Shown here: piece by piece, positions 43,130-51,800 of the stretch
How positions within the stretch are numbered: position 1 is the stretch's first letter
Layout: each line of letters opens with the position of its first letter
Translations under genes and position numbers: made by a program
DNA from: Pandoraea horticolens
GTDB taxonomy: Bacteria; Pseudomonadota; Gammaproteobacteria; Burkholderiales; Burkholderiaceae
Length of the DNA: 64,000 nucleotides
Direction: 5' to 3'
Assembly: GCF_902459555.1 (NCBI RefSeq)
Contig: NZ_CABPSM010000001.1
Span: 682,001-746,000, forward strand
Notes under the pieces: generated by a model
Told to the model about the DNA's origin: nothing
Databases searched by the model: none
The model's input: only the letters and a program-made list of their open reading frames with translations

Positions 43130-45022
43130 TTGAACCCTCCCCCGCCTGTCGCGATACGTCCGTCGGAGCGCTTTGACATCCCCGGCGCTTCGCGCGATGC
43201 GAAATCCCCGTCTGCCAATTCTTCCGCGCCTTATGCCGCCCCCGACGAGAGCGTATTGCTCGCCGAGCTTTGCGAGGGTATCGGTCTGACCTGCGTGTTT
43301 CAACCGATTCTCGATTTCCGGACGTCGGAAATCGCCGGTTATGAGGGGCTGGTGCGAGGGCCCGCCGGCACGTCGATTCACTCGCCGATGGCGCTGTTTG
43401 CCGCCGGGCGCCGTCACGGCCTGATCGGTCCGCTCGAACTGGCCTGCCGCCGTGCGGTGCTGCGGGGGTTCGTCGAGCAGGATCTGCCGGAGCGTTTGTT
43501 CCTGAACATCGGTCCTGTCACCCGTGCGCAACCTGGCGGCGGTGTGATCGAATCGCTGGGTCTCGACGAGACGTTTGCCATGCTCCAGTCGCTGCGCCTC
43601 GCGCCCGAGCGCGTGGTGCTCGAACTCACGGAGCATGCCCCCACCCTCGATCTTGCGAGCACGCGGGCATCGCTCACGGCCTATCGCGCGCTGGGTTTCG
43701 AGGTCGCGCTCGACGACATGGGCGAAGGCTACGCCAGCCTGAGACTGTGGTCCGAGTTGCGGCCCGATTACATCAAGATCGACCGGCATTTCGTGGACGG
43801 CATCGACACCGATACCCTTAAGCTCCAGTTCGTGCGCTCGATGCGCCAGATCGCGGAGACCAGTGGCACGCGAGTCATTGCAGAAGGCATCGAACACGCG
43901 GAAGAACTGCAAGTGGTGCGCGATCTCGGCATCTTCCTGGGTCAGGGGTATTTCATTGCACGCCCCGAAGCGCAGCCGCAACGCGCAATCACGGCCAACG
44001 TGCAAGATGTCGTGAACGAGCGCCGTGCCTATGTCCACCAGCAGCCGAGTCAACTGGGCTCGGGTAACGTGACGCTCGAGCGCATCGCCGCCTATGTCGA
44101 ACCTGCCTCGCCCGATACTCGTAGCGAAGACGTGGTAGCGCGTTTCGAGAGCGACCCGGCGCTGGAGGTATTGCCGGTGGTCGAGCGTGATCGCGCGGTG
44201 GGACTGATCGGACGGGCCTCGCTCATCGGCCGGTTTGCCCGGCCCTTCACGCGCGAGCTTTACGGTCGCAAGCCATGCTCGGCCGTCATGGAGCCGCGCC
44301 CCCTCACGTTCGACAAGAGTGCGCGCATGGAAGACCTGAGCCGCATGATTGCCGAAGGGGCGAGCCGGCAGATTACGGCCGGTTTCATCGTGACGGATCA
44401 GGGGCGCTATTTCGGCGTGGCGCAGGGGCATGCCCTCATGCGCCACATTACTGATATGCAGCTTGACGCGGCGCGTTACGCGAACCCGCTCACGCTGCTG
44501 CCGGGCAATGTGCCGATTGACGACTACATGGATCGCATGATCGGCGAGCGCCAATCGTTCCATGCCTGCTATGTCGACCTCGACAACTTCAAGCCTTTTA
44601 ACGATATGTTCGGCTACCGTCGCGGCGACGATCTGATTCAGCTCGTTGCGCGTGTGCTCATGGCCGTGCGCAATCCTGAGCGAGACTTCCTCGGGCACAT
44701 CGGGGGCGACGACTTCCTGATTCTGTTCCGCAGTCCCGACTGGGAGGCGCGTTGCCGCGAAGCGCTCACGCGTTTCGGCGAGGCGGTGACGGAGTATTTC
44801 CATCCGGACCAGATTGCGGCTGGCGGGTTCGAGGCGGAAGATCGCCGTGGCATGGTCATCTTCCACCCGATCACGAGCCTGTCGATTGGCGTGGTGGCTG
44901 TTACGCCCGAGAGCTTTCCCTCGCACGTGGAGGTTTCGGCCGCAGCGGCCGATGCCAAGAAGATGGCCAAGCGTGCGCTCGGCAACAGCCTGTTCATCGA
45001 GCGCCGGCGCGCGCACCGGTGA
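43130..45022 (+). CDS. EAL-CBS-GGDEF cyclic-di-GMP signalling protein
   Basis: This protein of about 630 residues is cytoplasmic, with no membrane segment. Order: a disordered leader, then an EAL domain (YEGLVRG in place of EAL, LELTEH, DDMGEGYASL, DYIKIDR and AEGIEHAEE all present). A paired-CBS-like region follows (about residues 310-430), then a GGDEF domain (YVDLDNFKPFND and the signature GGDDF). Catalytic residues for both hydrolysis and synthesis of cyclic-di-GMP appear intact; no RxxD inhibitory site lies before GGDDF. A TTG at 43130 with GGAG upstream is the preferred start over the TTG at 43088. Confidence 0.88.
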   Translation: MNPPPPVAIRPSERFDIPGASRDAKSPSANSSAPYAAPDESVLLAELCEGIGLTCVFQPILDFRTSEIAGYEGLVRGPAGTSIHSPMALFAAGRRHGLIGPLELACRRAVLRGFVEQDLPERLFLNIGPVTRAQPGGGVIESLGLDETFAMLQSLRLAPERVVLELTEHAPTLDLASTRASLTAYRALGFEVALDDMGEGYASLRLWSELRPDYIKIDRHFVDGIDTDTLKLQFVRSMRQIAETSGTRVIAEGIEHAEELQVVRDLGIFLGQGYFIARPEAQPQRAITANVQDVVNERRAYVHQQPSQLGSGNVTLERIAAYVEPASPDTRSEDVVARFESDPALEVLPVVERDRAVGLIGRASLIGRFARPFTRELYGRKPCSAVMEPRPLTFDKSARMEDLSRMIAEGASRQITAGFIVTDQGRYFGVAQGHALMRHITDMQLDAARYANPLTLLPGNVPIDDYMDRMIGERQSFHACYVDLDNFKPFNDMFGYRRGDDLIQLVARVLMAVRNPERDFLGHIGGDDFLILFRSPDWEARCREALTRFGEAVTEYFHPDQIAAGGFEAEDRRGMVIFHPITSLSIGVVAVTPESFPSHVEVSAAAADAKKMAKRALGNSLFIERRRAHR

Positions 45023-45298
45023 GCGCTGGGCAGAGCCTTGTATAAAAAAATGAAAACGGTCCGCTGGACGACCTCGCAATTAGCGCGGCGTCAGAGTTTG
45101 AGTGGAGAGTCGAGAAGCGGGGAAGGTGTCGGTGGAAGTGCTGAGAGCGTGGAGGGGGATGGACCGGGGCGCCTTTCTGCAGCGAGTTGGGTTTATGTCT
45201 GAGAGGCGGAAAGGGGCCCCGGTCCATCGGGGGGGAGGTGTTGAGGGCATCTCTCCGGACGCAAATTCTTCGTTAGAAGATGGGGTAACGTTGCGTGC

Positions 45299-46649
45299 TT
45301 AATGCGCGAGTGCGGGCATGCCCTCCATGTCGGCGGTGTCACGCTCACGTTCCTGGCTGAGGTACGGGGTGCGCCAGCCGGCCTTTACGCCCCAGTGATA
45401 GGAGGCGAGCGTCAACGACGCCACGATCACCATGTCCCAGCCATATGGCAGCAGGCCGATACCGCCGAATTCGTTGCTGCCGGTATACGAGCACAGCGCC
45501 ACGACCACCAGCATGATGATCTGGCTGGCAAGCGGCCAGCGAGTCCCAGCCACGGAAGAAGAACATGAAGACGAACGAGGTCGCCAGATTGAACCACATG
45601 GCCTGGCGCGGCACGCCGTACAGCGGATGCACGCGGCCGAAGATCTCGGGCAAGGTGCGATTTCGCTCCATGGCGTAGATCATGCGGCTCGTGGTGGCCC
45701 TATAGGTGGTGCCGGTGCCGCTCGGGCTAAGGAACGCGTCGAAGTACAGCACGATAACGAGCCAGTTCAGGCCGAGCGCAATCGCCAGTTCGGCGAACGG
45801 CGAGCTGAAGCTCACCCTATGCCAGCCCCCCATTAGTTGCTCAGGCGAGAGTGCACCGATGAAGGCCACTTGCAGCAGCAAATAGATGACGGTCGCGAGC
45901 AGAATCGAGCCCGACCACCGCAAACGGGATGCTGCGGCCCGGATTGCGCGCTTCGCCCGCGAGGTTCACTGGACTCTGGAAGCCGTTGAACGCAAATACG
46001 ATGCCCGACGTGGCGACTGCCGTCAGCACGGCCGACATACCGTTCGGCGCGAAACCGCCGTGTTCCGCCAAAGTGAAGTTGCCCGGATGGAAGCCCGCGA
46101 TCATCAGACCCGCAATCGTCAGGGCCGGAATCGCGAATTTGAACAGTGTGATCGCCGTATTGGCGCGTGCAAAGAGCTTCACGCCCCAATAGTTCAGCAT
46201 GAAGTAGACGATGACGAGCAGCGCGGAGAGGGCAAGGCCGCCTGCGGTGAGCGGCCGTCCACGAACAGGTTATGCGCCCAGTCGTACGGCCACGTGCTCA
46301 TGTACTGAATCGACGCTTCGGCCTCGATCGGAATCACCGACACGATGGCAATCCAGTTCGCCCAGGCGGCGATGAAGCCGACCAGACTGCCGTGTGAATA
46401 GCGGGAATAGCGGGAATAGCGCACCATGCCGCCCGACTCGGGGAACATCGCCCCAAGTTCGGCATAGGTGAGTGCAATGGCCAGAATGACGACAGCGCCG
46501 ATAATCCAGGCGAAAAGGGCGGCAGGGCCAGCGATCTTGGCAGCCTTCCAGGCGCCGAACAGCCAGCCGGAGCCGATGATCGAGCCAAGACCGGTCAACA
46601 TCAGGGCGAACGGCCCGATCAGGGCGCGGATCTCGGAGTGGGAATGTGC
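45299..46649 (-). pseudogene. Decayed amino-acid/polyamine (APC) permease
   Basis: Four open pieces in different frames together make one APC permease. They are 46601-46194 (LTGLGSIIGSGWLFGAWKAA), 46200-45841 (FKFAIPALTIAGLMIAGFHP), 45923-45345 (MRWSGSILLATVIYLLLQVA) and 45553-45299 (NEFGGIGLLPYGWDMVIVAS). At least three frameshifts are needed; one is an extra G near 45915. Compared with the family, roughly 90 residues of membrane segments are lost near 45540 and 45470. The first helix start is missing, with stop codons directly upstream. It lies downstream of an aldehyde dehydrogenase on the same strand. Confidence 0.88.
46396..46422. repeat. Triplicated 9-bp unit inside the permease pseudogene
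   Basis: GAATAGCGG occurs at 46396-46404 and 46405-46413, with a near-complete third copy at 46414-46422. It makes RYSRYSRYS where the family normally has fewer copies, consistent with slippage during decay. Confidence 0.7.
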
Positions 46650-46690
46650 CTATTACAAATTATTAAAGGGTCAGATAGAAATCACATTCC
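46641..46690. repeat. 8-bp inverted repeats bracketing an AT-rich segment
   Basis: GGAATGTG at 46641-46648 and CACATTCC at 46683-46690 are perfect inverted copies around 34 AT-rich bases. The right copy includes the aldehyde dehydrogenase stop. The segment lies exactly where the permease pseudogene lost its start. Confidence 0.55.
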
Positions 46691-48190
46691 GGCAAAGCAG
46701 AGATACTTCATTTCAAGGTACTCGTCGATGCCGTATCTGGACCCTTCTCGACCCAGGCCTGACTGCTTGACCCCGCCGAAGGGGGCCACTTCGTTCGAGA
46801 TCAGGCCGGTGTTGATGCCGACCATGCCGGCTTCGATGCCTTCGGCAACGCGCCAGACGCGTCCGACGTCACGGGCGAAGAAATATGACGCGAGGCCGAA
46901 GTCGGTGGCGTTGGCCAGACGAATACCGTCTGCTTCGTCCTTGAAGCGGAAGACCGGCGCCAACGGACCGAACGTTTCCTCCTGCGCGACGAGCATGTCG
47001 GCGCTGGCATCGGCGACGACGGTCGGCTCGAAGAAGCGGCCATGCAGCACCTTGCCGCCGACCGTGACGCGGCCGCCCTTGGCGAGGGCGTCTTCGACGT
47101 GGCGCTTGACCTTCGCGACAGCGGCGTCTTCGATGAGCGGGCCGATCGCGACGCCCGGCTCGAAGCCGTTGCCCACGCGCAGCTTGCTCGCGGCGGCGCT
47201 GAGTTTTTCGACGAACGTGTCGTAGATGCCGTCTTGCGCGTAGATGCGGTTCGCGCATACGCATGTCTGCCCGGCATTGCGGAATTTGGACGCGATGCAG
47301 CCTTCAACGGCGGCGTCCACGTCGGCATCGTCGAAGACGAGGAACGGCGCGAGGCCGCCCAGTTCGAGTGCCACTTTCTTGATCGTCGGCGCGCATTGCG
47401 CCATGAGCTTCGCGCCGACCGGTGTCGATCCGGTGAAGGACAGGTGACGCACGCGCGGGCTCGACGTGAGCACGTTACCCACATCCGACGAGTTTTTCGA
47501 CGTCACGACATTGAAGACGCCCTTGGGTAACCCGGCGCGGCGAGCGAGTTCGGCGAGCGCCAGGGCAGAGAGTGGGGTGAGGCGAGCGGGTTTGACCACG
47601 ATCGTGCAGCCTGCCGCAATTGCCGGGGCAATCTTGCGTGTAATCATCGCGATGGGGAAGTTCCAGGGCGTGATTGACGCGCATACCCCGATGGGCTGCT
47701 TGAGTACCAGCAGGCGCTTGCCGTTTTCAGGGGAACAGAGCACGTCGCCGTCGATGCGTTTGGCCTCTTCGGCGAACCACTCGATGAACGACGCTCCGTA
47801 GGCGACTTCGCCTTTGGCTTCGGCCAGTGGCTTGCCTTGCTCGGCGGTCATGATGGCGCCGAGGTCGTCCTGCGCCTGCATGATGAGGTCGAACCAGTGA
47901 CGCATGATGCGGGCGCGCTCTTTGCCAGTCTTGCTGCGCCACTCGGGCAGCGCGATTTCGGCGGCGACCAGGGCGCGCTCGGTCTCCTTGACGCCCAGAT
48001 CGGCGACCTGAGCGATCTGCGCGCCGGTGGCCGGGTCGTTGACGACAAAGGTCGCGTGGGAATCGGCGGGCGTCCAGTCGCCGTCAATATAGGCGTCGGA
48101 CTTGAGCAGGTCGGGATCTTTCAGACGGGCCAGCGCCGGATGGACGCTGGTCCGTGTGCGCGAATGCGCGGATTGGCGGGGGGATGACAC
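46682..48190 (-). CDS. Succinate-semialdehyde dehydrogenase-like aldehyde dehydrogenase
   Basis: This 502-residue protein aligns along its length with GabD-type enzymes, which oxidise succinate semialdehyde to succinate in GABA catabolism. Visible are TPWNFPIAMITRKIAPAIAA, the catalytic Glu in KVALELGG and the catalytic Cys in FRNAGQTCVCANR, plus GVKQSGLGREGSRYGIDEYL near the end. The cofactor motif reads KPARLTP where KPAExTP or KPASQTP is usual, and ELGGLAPF replaces ELGGNAPF. The GTG start at 48190 has GAGGAG upstream. The downstream permease is dead, so the substrate supply may have been lost. Confidence 0.85.
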   Translation of the reverse strand: MSSPRQSAHSRTRTSVHPALARLKDPDLLKSDAYIDGDWTPADSHATFVVNDPATGAQIAQVADLGVKETERALVAAEIALPEWRSKTGKERARIMRHWFDLIMQAQDDLGAIMTAEQGKPLAEAKGEVAYGASFIEWFAEEAKRIDGDVLCSPENGKRLLVLKQPIGVCASITPWNFPIAMITRKIAPAIAAGCTIVVKPARLTPLSALALAELARRAGLPKGVFNVVTSKNSSDVGNVLTSSPRVRHLSFTGSTPVGAKLMAQCAPTIKKVALELGGLAPFLVFDDADVDAAVEGCIASKFRNAGQTCVCANRIYAQDGIYDTFVEKLSAAASKLRVGNGFEPGVAIGPLIEDAAVAKVKRHVEDALAKGGRVTVGGKVLHGRFFEPTVVADASADMLVAQEETFGPLAPVFRFKDEADGIRLANATDFGLASYFFARDVGRVWRVAEGIEAGMVGINTGLISNEVAPFGGVKQSGLGREGSRYGIDEYLEMKYLCFAGM

Positions 48191-48431
48191 GATCAGTTCT
48201 CCTCTCGATGACCGGGCAGCGCTGTCGGGCGGGGGCGCGCCGCTCGGGGGGCGGAAACGGATACGGCTTGTCGGGGTGTCGAGTGTCGGGTGTCAGCTTA
48301 CTCCAATGCCGTGCGCCGTTTGTGACGCGTGAGCATCGGATAGGGGGATGCGGTGTCGAAGGGCGCTGCGCGCGCGATGCCGGCAGCCCGATGGCCGCCG
48401 GCGTATCGCGATCCGGCTCGCGTGGCCGGTC

Positions 48432-49982
48432 TTACAGGCCGAGATCCTTATACAGAGCCGCCATGCGAGCCTCGACGTCGGCGGTCATTTCGATGGGACG
48501 CCCCCACTCGCGTGATGTCTCCCCGGGCCACTTGTTGGTCGCGTCGATGCCCATCTTGGAGCCCAGTCCTGCTTTGGGCGAGGCGAAGTCGAGATAGTCG
48601 ATGGGCGTCTGGTCGACGAGTGTAGTGTCGCGGGTCGGATCGACACGCGTGGTGATCGCCCAGATGACTTCCTTCCAGTCGCGGATATCGACGTCCTCGT
48701 CCACCACGACGATGAACTTCGTATACATGAACTGGCGCAGAAAACTCCACACGCCGAACATCACACGCTTGGCATGCCCCGGATAGGCCTTCTTCATTTG
48801 CACGATGGCCATCCGATAACTGCAACCCTCCGGCGGCAGATAGAAATCGGTGATCTCGGGGAATTGCTTTTGCAGCAACGGGACGAACACTTCGTTGAGC
48901 GCCACGCCGAGCACGGCCGGCTCATCGGGCGGTTTGCCTGTGTACGTCGAGTGGTAGACGGCGTTGCGGCGCAGGGTGATGCGCTCGATCGTGAACACCG
49001 GGAACCACTCCTGCTCGTTGTAGTAGCCGGTGTGGTCGCCGTAAGGGCCTTCGAGCGCGTGGTCGTAACTTGCCGTCGCACCACGCGACGGCGGCGGCGG
49101 GGCGCCATCGGGTATGGCCCGCGCTTGCTCGGACGGATAAATGAAGCCCTCGAGCACGATCTCGGCGCGCGCGGGAACACGCAACGACTCCAGTCCCGGC
49201 GTCACGCACTTGGTCAACTCGGTACGGCTGCCGCGCAGCAGACCGGCAAACTGATACTCGGACAGCGTATCGGGTACGGGGGTCACGGCGCCAAGCATGG
49301 TGGCCGGATCGGCGCCGAGCGCGACGGCAATCGGGAACGGCTTGCCGGGGTTCGCCAGCGCGAACTCGCGGAAATCGAGCGCGCCGCCACGGTGGGCGAG
49401 CCAGCGCATGATGACCTGATTGCGGCTGATGACTTGCTGGCGGTAGATGCCCAGGTTCTGACGTTTGCGATGGGGGCCTTTGGTAATCACCAGGCCCCAT
49501 GTGATGAGCGGGGCGGCGTCGCCAGGCCAGCAAGTCTGAATCGGCAGGCGCGCGAGGTCGACGCCATTGCCTTCCCATACGATCTCCTGACACACCGGGC
49601 TGCTGACTTCCTTGGGCGCCATGTCCCAAACCGCCTTGGCCATGCCGAGCAGCTTGCCCGCGTCCTTTAGTCCGCGGGGGGGCTCGGGTTCCTTGAGTGT
49701 CGAGAGAAGGCGGCCGATGTCGCGCAGCGAACCCAGGGCGTTTTCGCCATTGTCGATGCCCATGCTGAGCGCCACTCGTTCAGGGGTGCCAAATAAGTTG
49801 GCAAGCACCGGCATGTCGTAGCCTGTCGGCCGCTCAAACCACAGCGCAGGACCTGCCGCCTTGAGGACACGGTCGGCGAGTGCCGTCATCTCCAGCACCG
49901 GCGAAACCGGCACGTCCACGCGACGAAGCTGGCCGGATCGCTCCAGTTGCGCGGTGAAGTCACGAAGATCGAGATATTTCAT
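48432..49982 (-). CDS. ubiD: 3-octaprenyl-4-hydroxybenzoate carboxy-lyase UbiD
   Basis: This 516-residue prenylated-FMN-dependent decarboxylase removes the carboxyl group during ubiquinone synthesis. Typical blocks are [20 protein letters not shown] at the start, [20 protein letters not shown], and [20 protein letters not shown]. The C-terminal [20 protein letters not shown] and [15 protein letters not shown] are highly conserved in UbiD. The ATG at 49982 is preferred over a start six codons upstream. It is monocistronic here; UbiX, which makes the cofactor, is not in the window. Confidence 0.95.
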   Translation of the reverse strand: MKYLDLRDFTAQLERSGQLRRVDVPVSPVLEMTALADRVLKAAGPALWFERPTGYDMPVLANLFGTPERVALSMGIDNGENALGSLRDIGRLLSTLKEPEPPRGLKDAGKLLGMAKAVWDMAPKEVSSPVCQEIVWEGNGVDLARLPIQTCWPGDAAPLITWGLVITKGPHRKRQNLGIYRQQVISRNQVIMRWLAHRGGALDFREFALANPGKPFPIAVALGADPATMLGAVTPVPDTLSEYQFAGLLRGSRTELTKCVTPGLESLRVPARAEIVLEGFIYPSEQARAIPDGAPPPPSRGATASYDHALEGPYGDHTGYYNEQEWFPVFTIERITLRRNAVYHSTYTGKPPDEPAVLGVALNEVFVPLLQKQFPEITDFYLPPEGCSYRMAIVQMKKAYPGHAKRVMFGVWSFLRQFMYTKFIVVVDEDVDIRDWKEVIWAITTRVDPTRDTTLVDQTPIDYLDFASPKAGLGSKMGIDATNKWPGETSREWGRPIEMTADVEARMAALYKDLGL

Positions 49983-50179
49983 GAAACAAACCGTTACCAA
50001 AAATTTTTACGAATTTCCTACGTCCGGTGTAAACGGTCGTTTGAATTCGAAGAATGTCAGGGTGGCACCCTTGTAAACGCAGGGTGAGGCAGGGCATTTT
50101 ACCGGTCAAGGCTCCCGAACGTCACGGCAAAACAGTCGTTACAAATTACTTTTAGTAATGTTTTTTACTGATAATAGTA

Positions 50180-50207
50180 TTGACGGTTTATATGTGGCTG
50201 CTACAAT
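50180..50207 (+). promoter_or_regulatory. Strong sigma-70 promoter of the lytic transglycosylase
   Basis: TTGACG at 50180-50185 and TACAAT at 50202-50207 are separated by 16 bp, with an AT-rich region upstream. Transcription should start near 50214, giving a 5' leader of about 338 nt. Confidence 0.75.
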
Positions 50208-50213
50208 CCGCCC

Positions 50214-50551
50214 GTTGAATCCAGAAAGGCGGCTTCGATGACGGGTAGGCCAACCCGCTCGAGCTTAGCGACAACTACAACATCGACGTGGATTTTCAGT
50301 GGCTGGTTTTCTCACCGAGGTCGGGAAACCAGTGTTTTAGGAAGCAGCGCGAGCGATAGCTCGTCAGCGCCGGAGACCTGAACAGGTCGGCGCGCTGCGG
50401 CGGTAGCGGCATCGTCAATGACAAACGCGATGCACCGTCTCGTTCCATATGCCGTAGATGAGCAATTAACGGGATGCCTGGCGGGCATGCTGGCTCGTTT
50501 CCTTACGCCCCGGGGCCACCCCGTGGTGACGGCGTAACCGGAGTACGTAGT
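50214..50551 (+). promoter_or_regulatory. Long, highly structured 5' leader (candidate regulatory RNA)
   Basis: Several helices can be read by eye: 50217-50223 with 50289-50295 enclosing 50235-50240 with 50281-50286 and a hairpin 50242-50246/50253-50257; hairpin 50303-50311/50324-50332; an 8-bp helix 50344-50351/50391-50398 enclosing two hairpins (50351-50354/50359-50362 and 50375-50379/50384-50388); hairpin 50474-50478/50484-50488; and 50503-50509/50531-50537 ending three bases before the GGAG ribosome site at 50540-50543. The last hairpin could control translation. A faint likeness to c-di-AMP (ydaO) leaders of cell-wall hydrolases exists but is not convincing. No known family is assigned. 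Confidence 0.55.
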
Positions 50552-51607
50552 ATGAAGAAGTCTGGTTTATCACCCTGGCTACTGGCCGCTGCCCGTGCGC
50601 TTGGCGCACGCGGTGCGGCAACGGTAGCCGCGGCTCGCCGCGATTGGCGTCGTCTTGCCTGGCACGGCGGTCGCGTTGGACTGTATACGTCCAGCGCGGT
50701 CGGTCTGGTTGCCGTGGTCGGCACGCTGGCGTTGTGGGCCCGACCGACGTGGCGCGCCGATCTGGCGTCGCGCGTGGGTCCGCTGCTTGAGGCAGCCACC
50801 GGTACGGCCAATGCGGCCAGCCAGGGCGCCAACGACAGCATGGTCGTTCAGGGCTCCCCGTCCGACTCGTCGTTGATGGCGCAAGCCGCACAACACGTGC
50901 CGTCGGCCGCTGTCCTCGCCGCTTATATTCCGAACCAGCGTGTGGCCGCCGATGCGCGTGCCCCCAAGGCGCTGGACACGCGTGAGCAGATCGCCGTGGC
51001 CGACTATCTGGCAAGACGCTATCGCGTGGCCGGTGACGTGACGGGCAATCTCGTGCGCGCCGCCTACTCGACGGGCAAGGAAGTCGGCCTCGATCCGCTG
51101 CTGCTGCTTGCGGTGATGGCGATCGAATCGGGCTTCAACCCGTATGCCGAGAGCACCGTCGGCGCGCAGGGCCTCATGCAGGTCATGTCGAAGGTGCATC
51201 AGGACAAGCTCGAATACTTCGGCGGTCCCGAGGCAGCACTGCATCCGCTCGCGAATATCAAGGTGGGTGCATTGATCCTGAAGGAATGCATTGCGCGCGG
51301 CGGTTCGCTTACCGGCGGTTTGCGCCTGTACGTTGGTTCGACCAGCGCAGGTGACGGGGGTTATGGCGCCAAGGTGATTGCTGAGCGCGATCGTCTGCGT
51401 GGTGTGACCATGGGCCACAAGGTCTTGCCGACTGCGCCGCAAGCGCCGGTGATCGTCAGTTCGGCCAAGCCGGCGGTGAAGCCGGTCTCGGCGGGCAAGT
51501 CGGGCGAATCGACCGAATCGGCACCTACGCCGGCCGCGTCGACGTCCACGGGCAAGGCCGCGGCGGCTGCCAAGCCACTCGAAGCGGACGACAGCACCGC
51601 TGCCTGA
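50552..51607 (+). CDS. Lytic transglycosylase (SLT domain)
   Basis: The 351-residue product has a membrane anchor or signal segment near residues 38-58 (VGLYTSSAVGLVAVVGTLAL). An SLT domain from about residue 175 follows, with the catalytic Glu in LLLLAVMAIESGFNPYAEST, then GAQGLMQVMSKVHQDK and LANIKVGALILKECIARGGS. The C-terminal 70 residues are Ala/Ser/Thr-rich. It cleaves peptidoglycan to anhydromuropeptides. The ATG at 50552 has GGAG eight bases before it; the frame from 50474 is rejected. Confidence 0.9.
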   Translation: MKKSGLSPWLLAAARALGARGAATVAAARRDWRRLAWHGGRVGLYTSSAVGLVAVVGTLALWARPTWRADLASRVGPLLEAATGTANAASQGANDSMVVQGSPSDSSLMAQAAQHVPSAAVLAAYIPNQRVAADARAPKALDTREQIAVADYLARRYRVAGDVTGNLVRAAYSTGKEVGLDPLLLLAVMAIESGFNPYAESTVGAQGLMQVMSKVHQDKLEYFGGPEAALHPLANIKVGALILKECIARGGSLTGGLRLYVGSTSAGDGGYGAKVIAERDRLRGVTMGHKVLPTAPQAPVIVSSAKPAVKPVSAGKSGESTESAPTPAASTSTGKAAAAAKPLEADDSTAA

Positions 51608-51716
51608 TCGGCGGGTCGACCTCGGATGTGATGCGCCATGGCCGGCGCATCGCCGTCTGGAAAATCACCTTCGGCAAGTGCAATGCTTATCTATATAGAG
51701 AGGCGATGTCCAGCCA

Positions 51717-51757
51717 ACAAAAAACCCATCGAATCGCTTCGATGGGTTTTTTGTTTT
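51717..51757. terminator. Bidirectional terminator between transglycosylase and aminotransferase
   Basis: AACCCATCGAA at 51723-51733 pairs perfectly with TTCGATGGGTT at 51738-51748, flanked by A and T runs on both sides, serving both convergent genes. Confidence 0.93.
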
Positions 51758-51800
51758 TCTGAGGGCAGGGCGCCGGAACGATGGGCATCCCTTCGCGTCA

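Larger units (their letters stand above)
49983..50551. other. Intergenic region between ubiD and the lytic transglycosylase
   Basis: The left part holds the ubiD promoter area and is AT-rich around 50130-50180. From 50180 a promoter and long structured leader of the downstream gene fill the rest. Confidence 0.7.

Noticed and set aside
43019-45079. 686-residue minus-strand frame opposite the EAL-GGDEF gene
   Set aside because: It is a shadow frame; the plus strand carries intact catalytic motifs.
50214-50551. tmRNA, RNase P RNA or SRP RNA in the long leader
   Set aside because: The conserved cores of these RNAs (such as the tmRNA tag and 3' acceptor end, the RNase P GAGGAAAGTCC-type core, or the full SRP loop) are not present.
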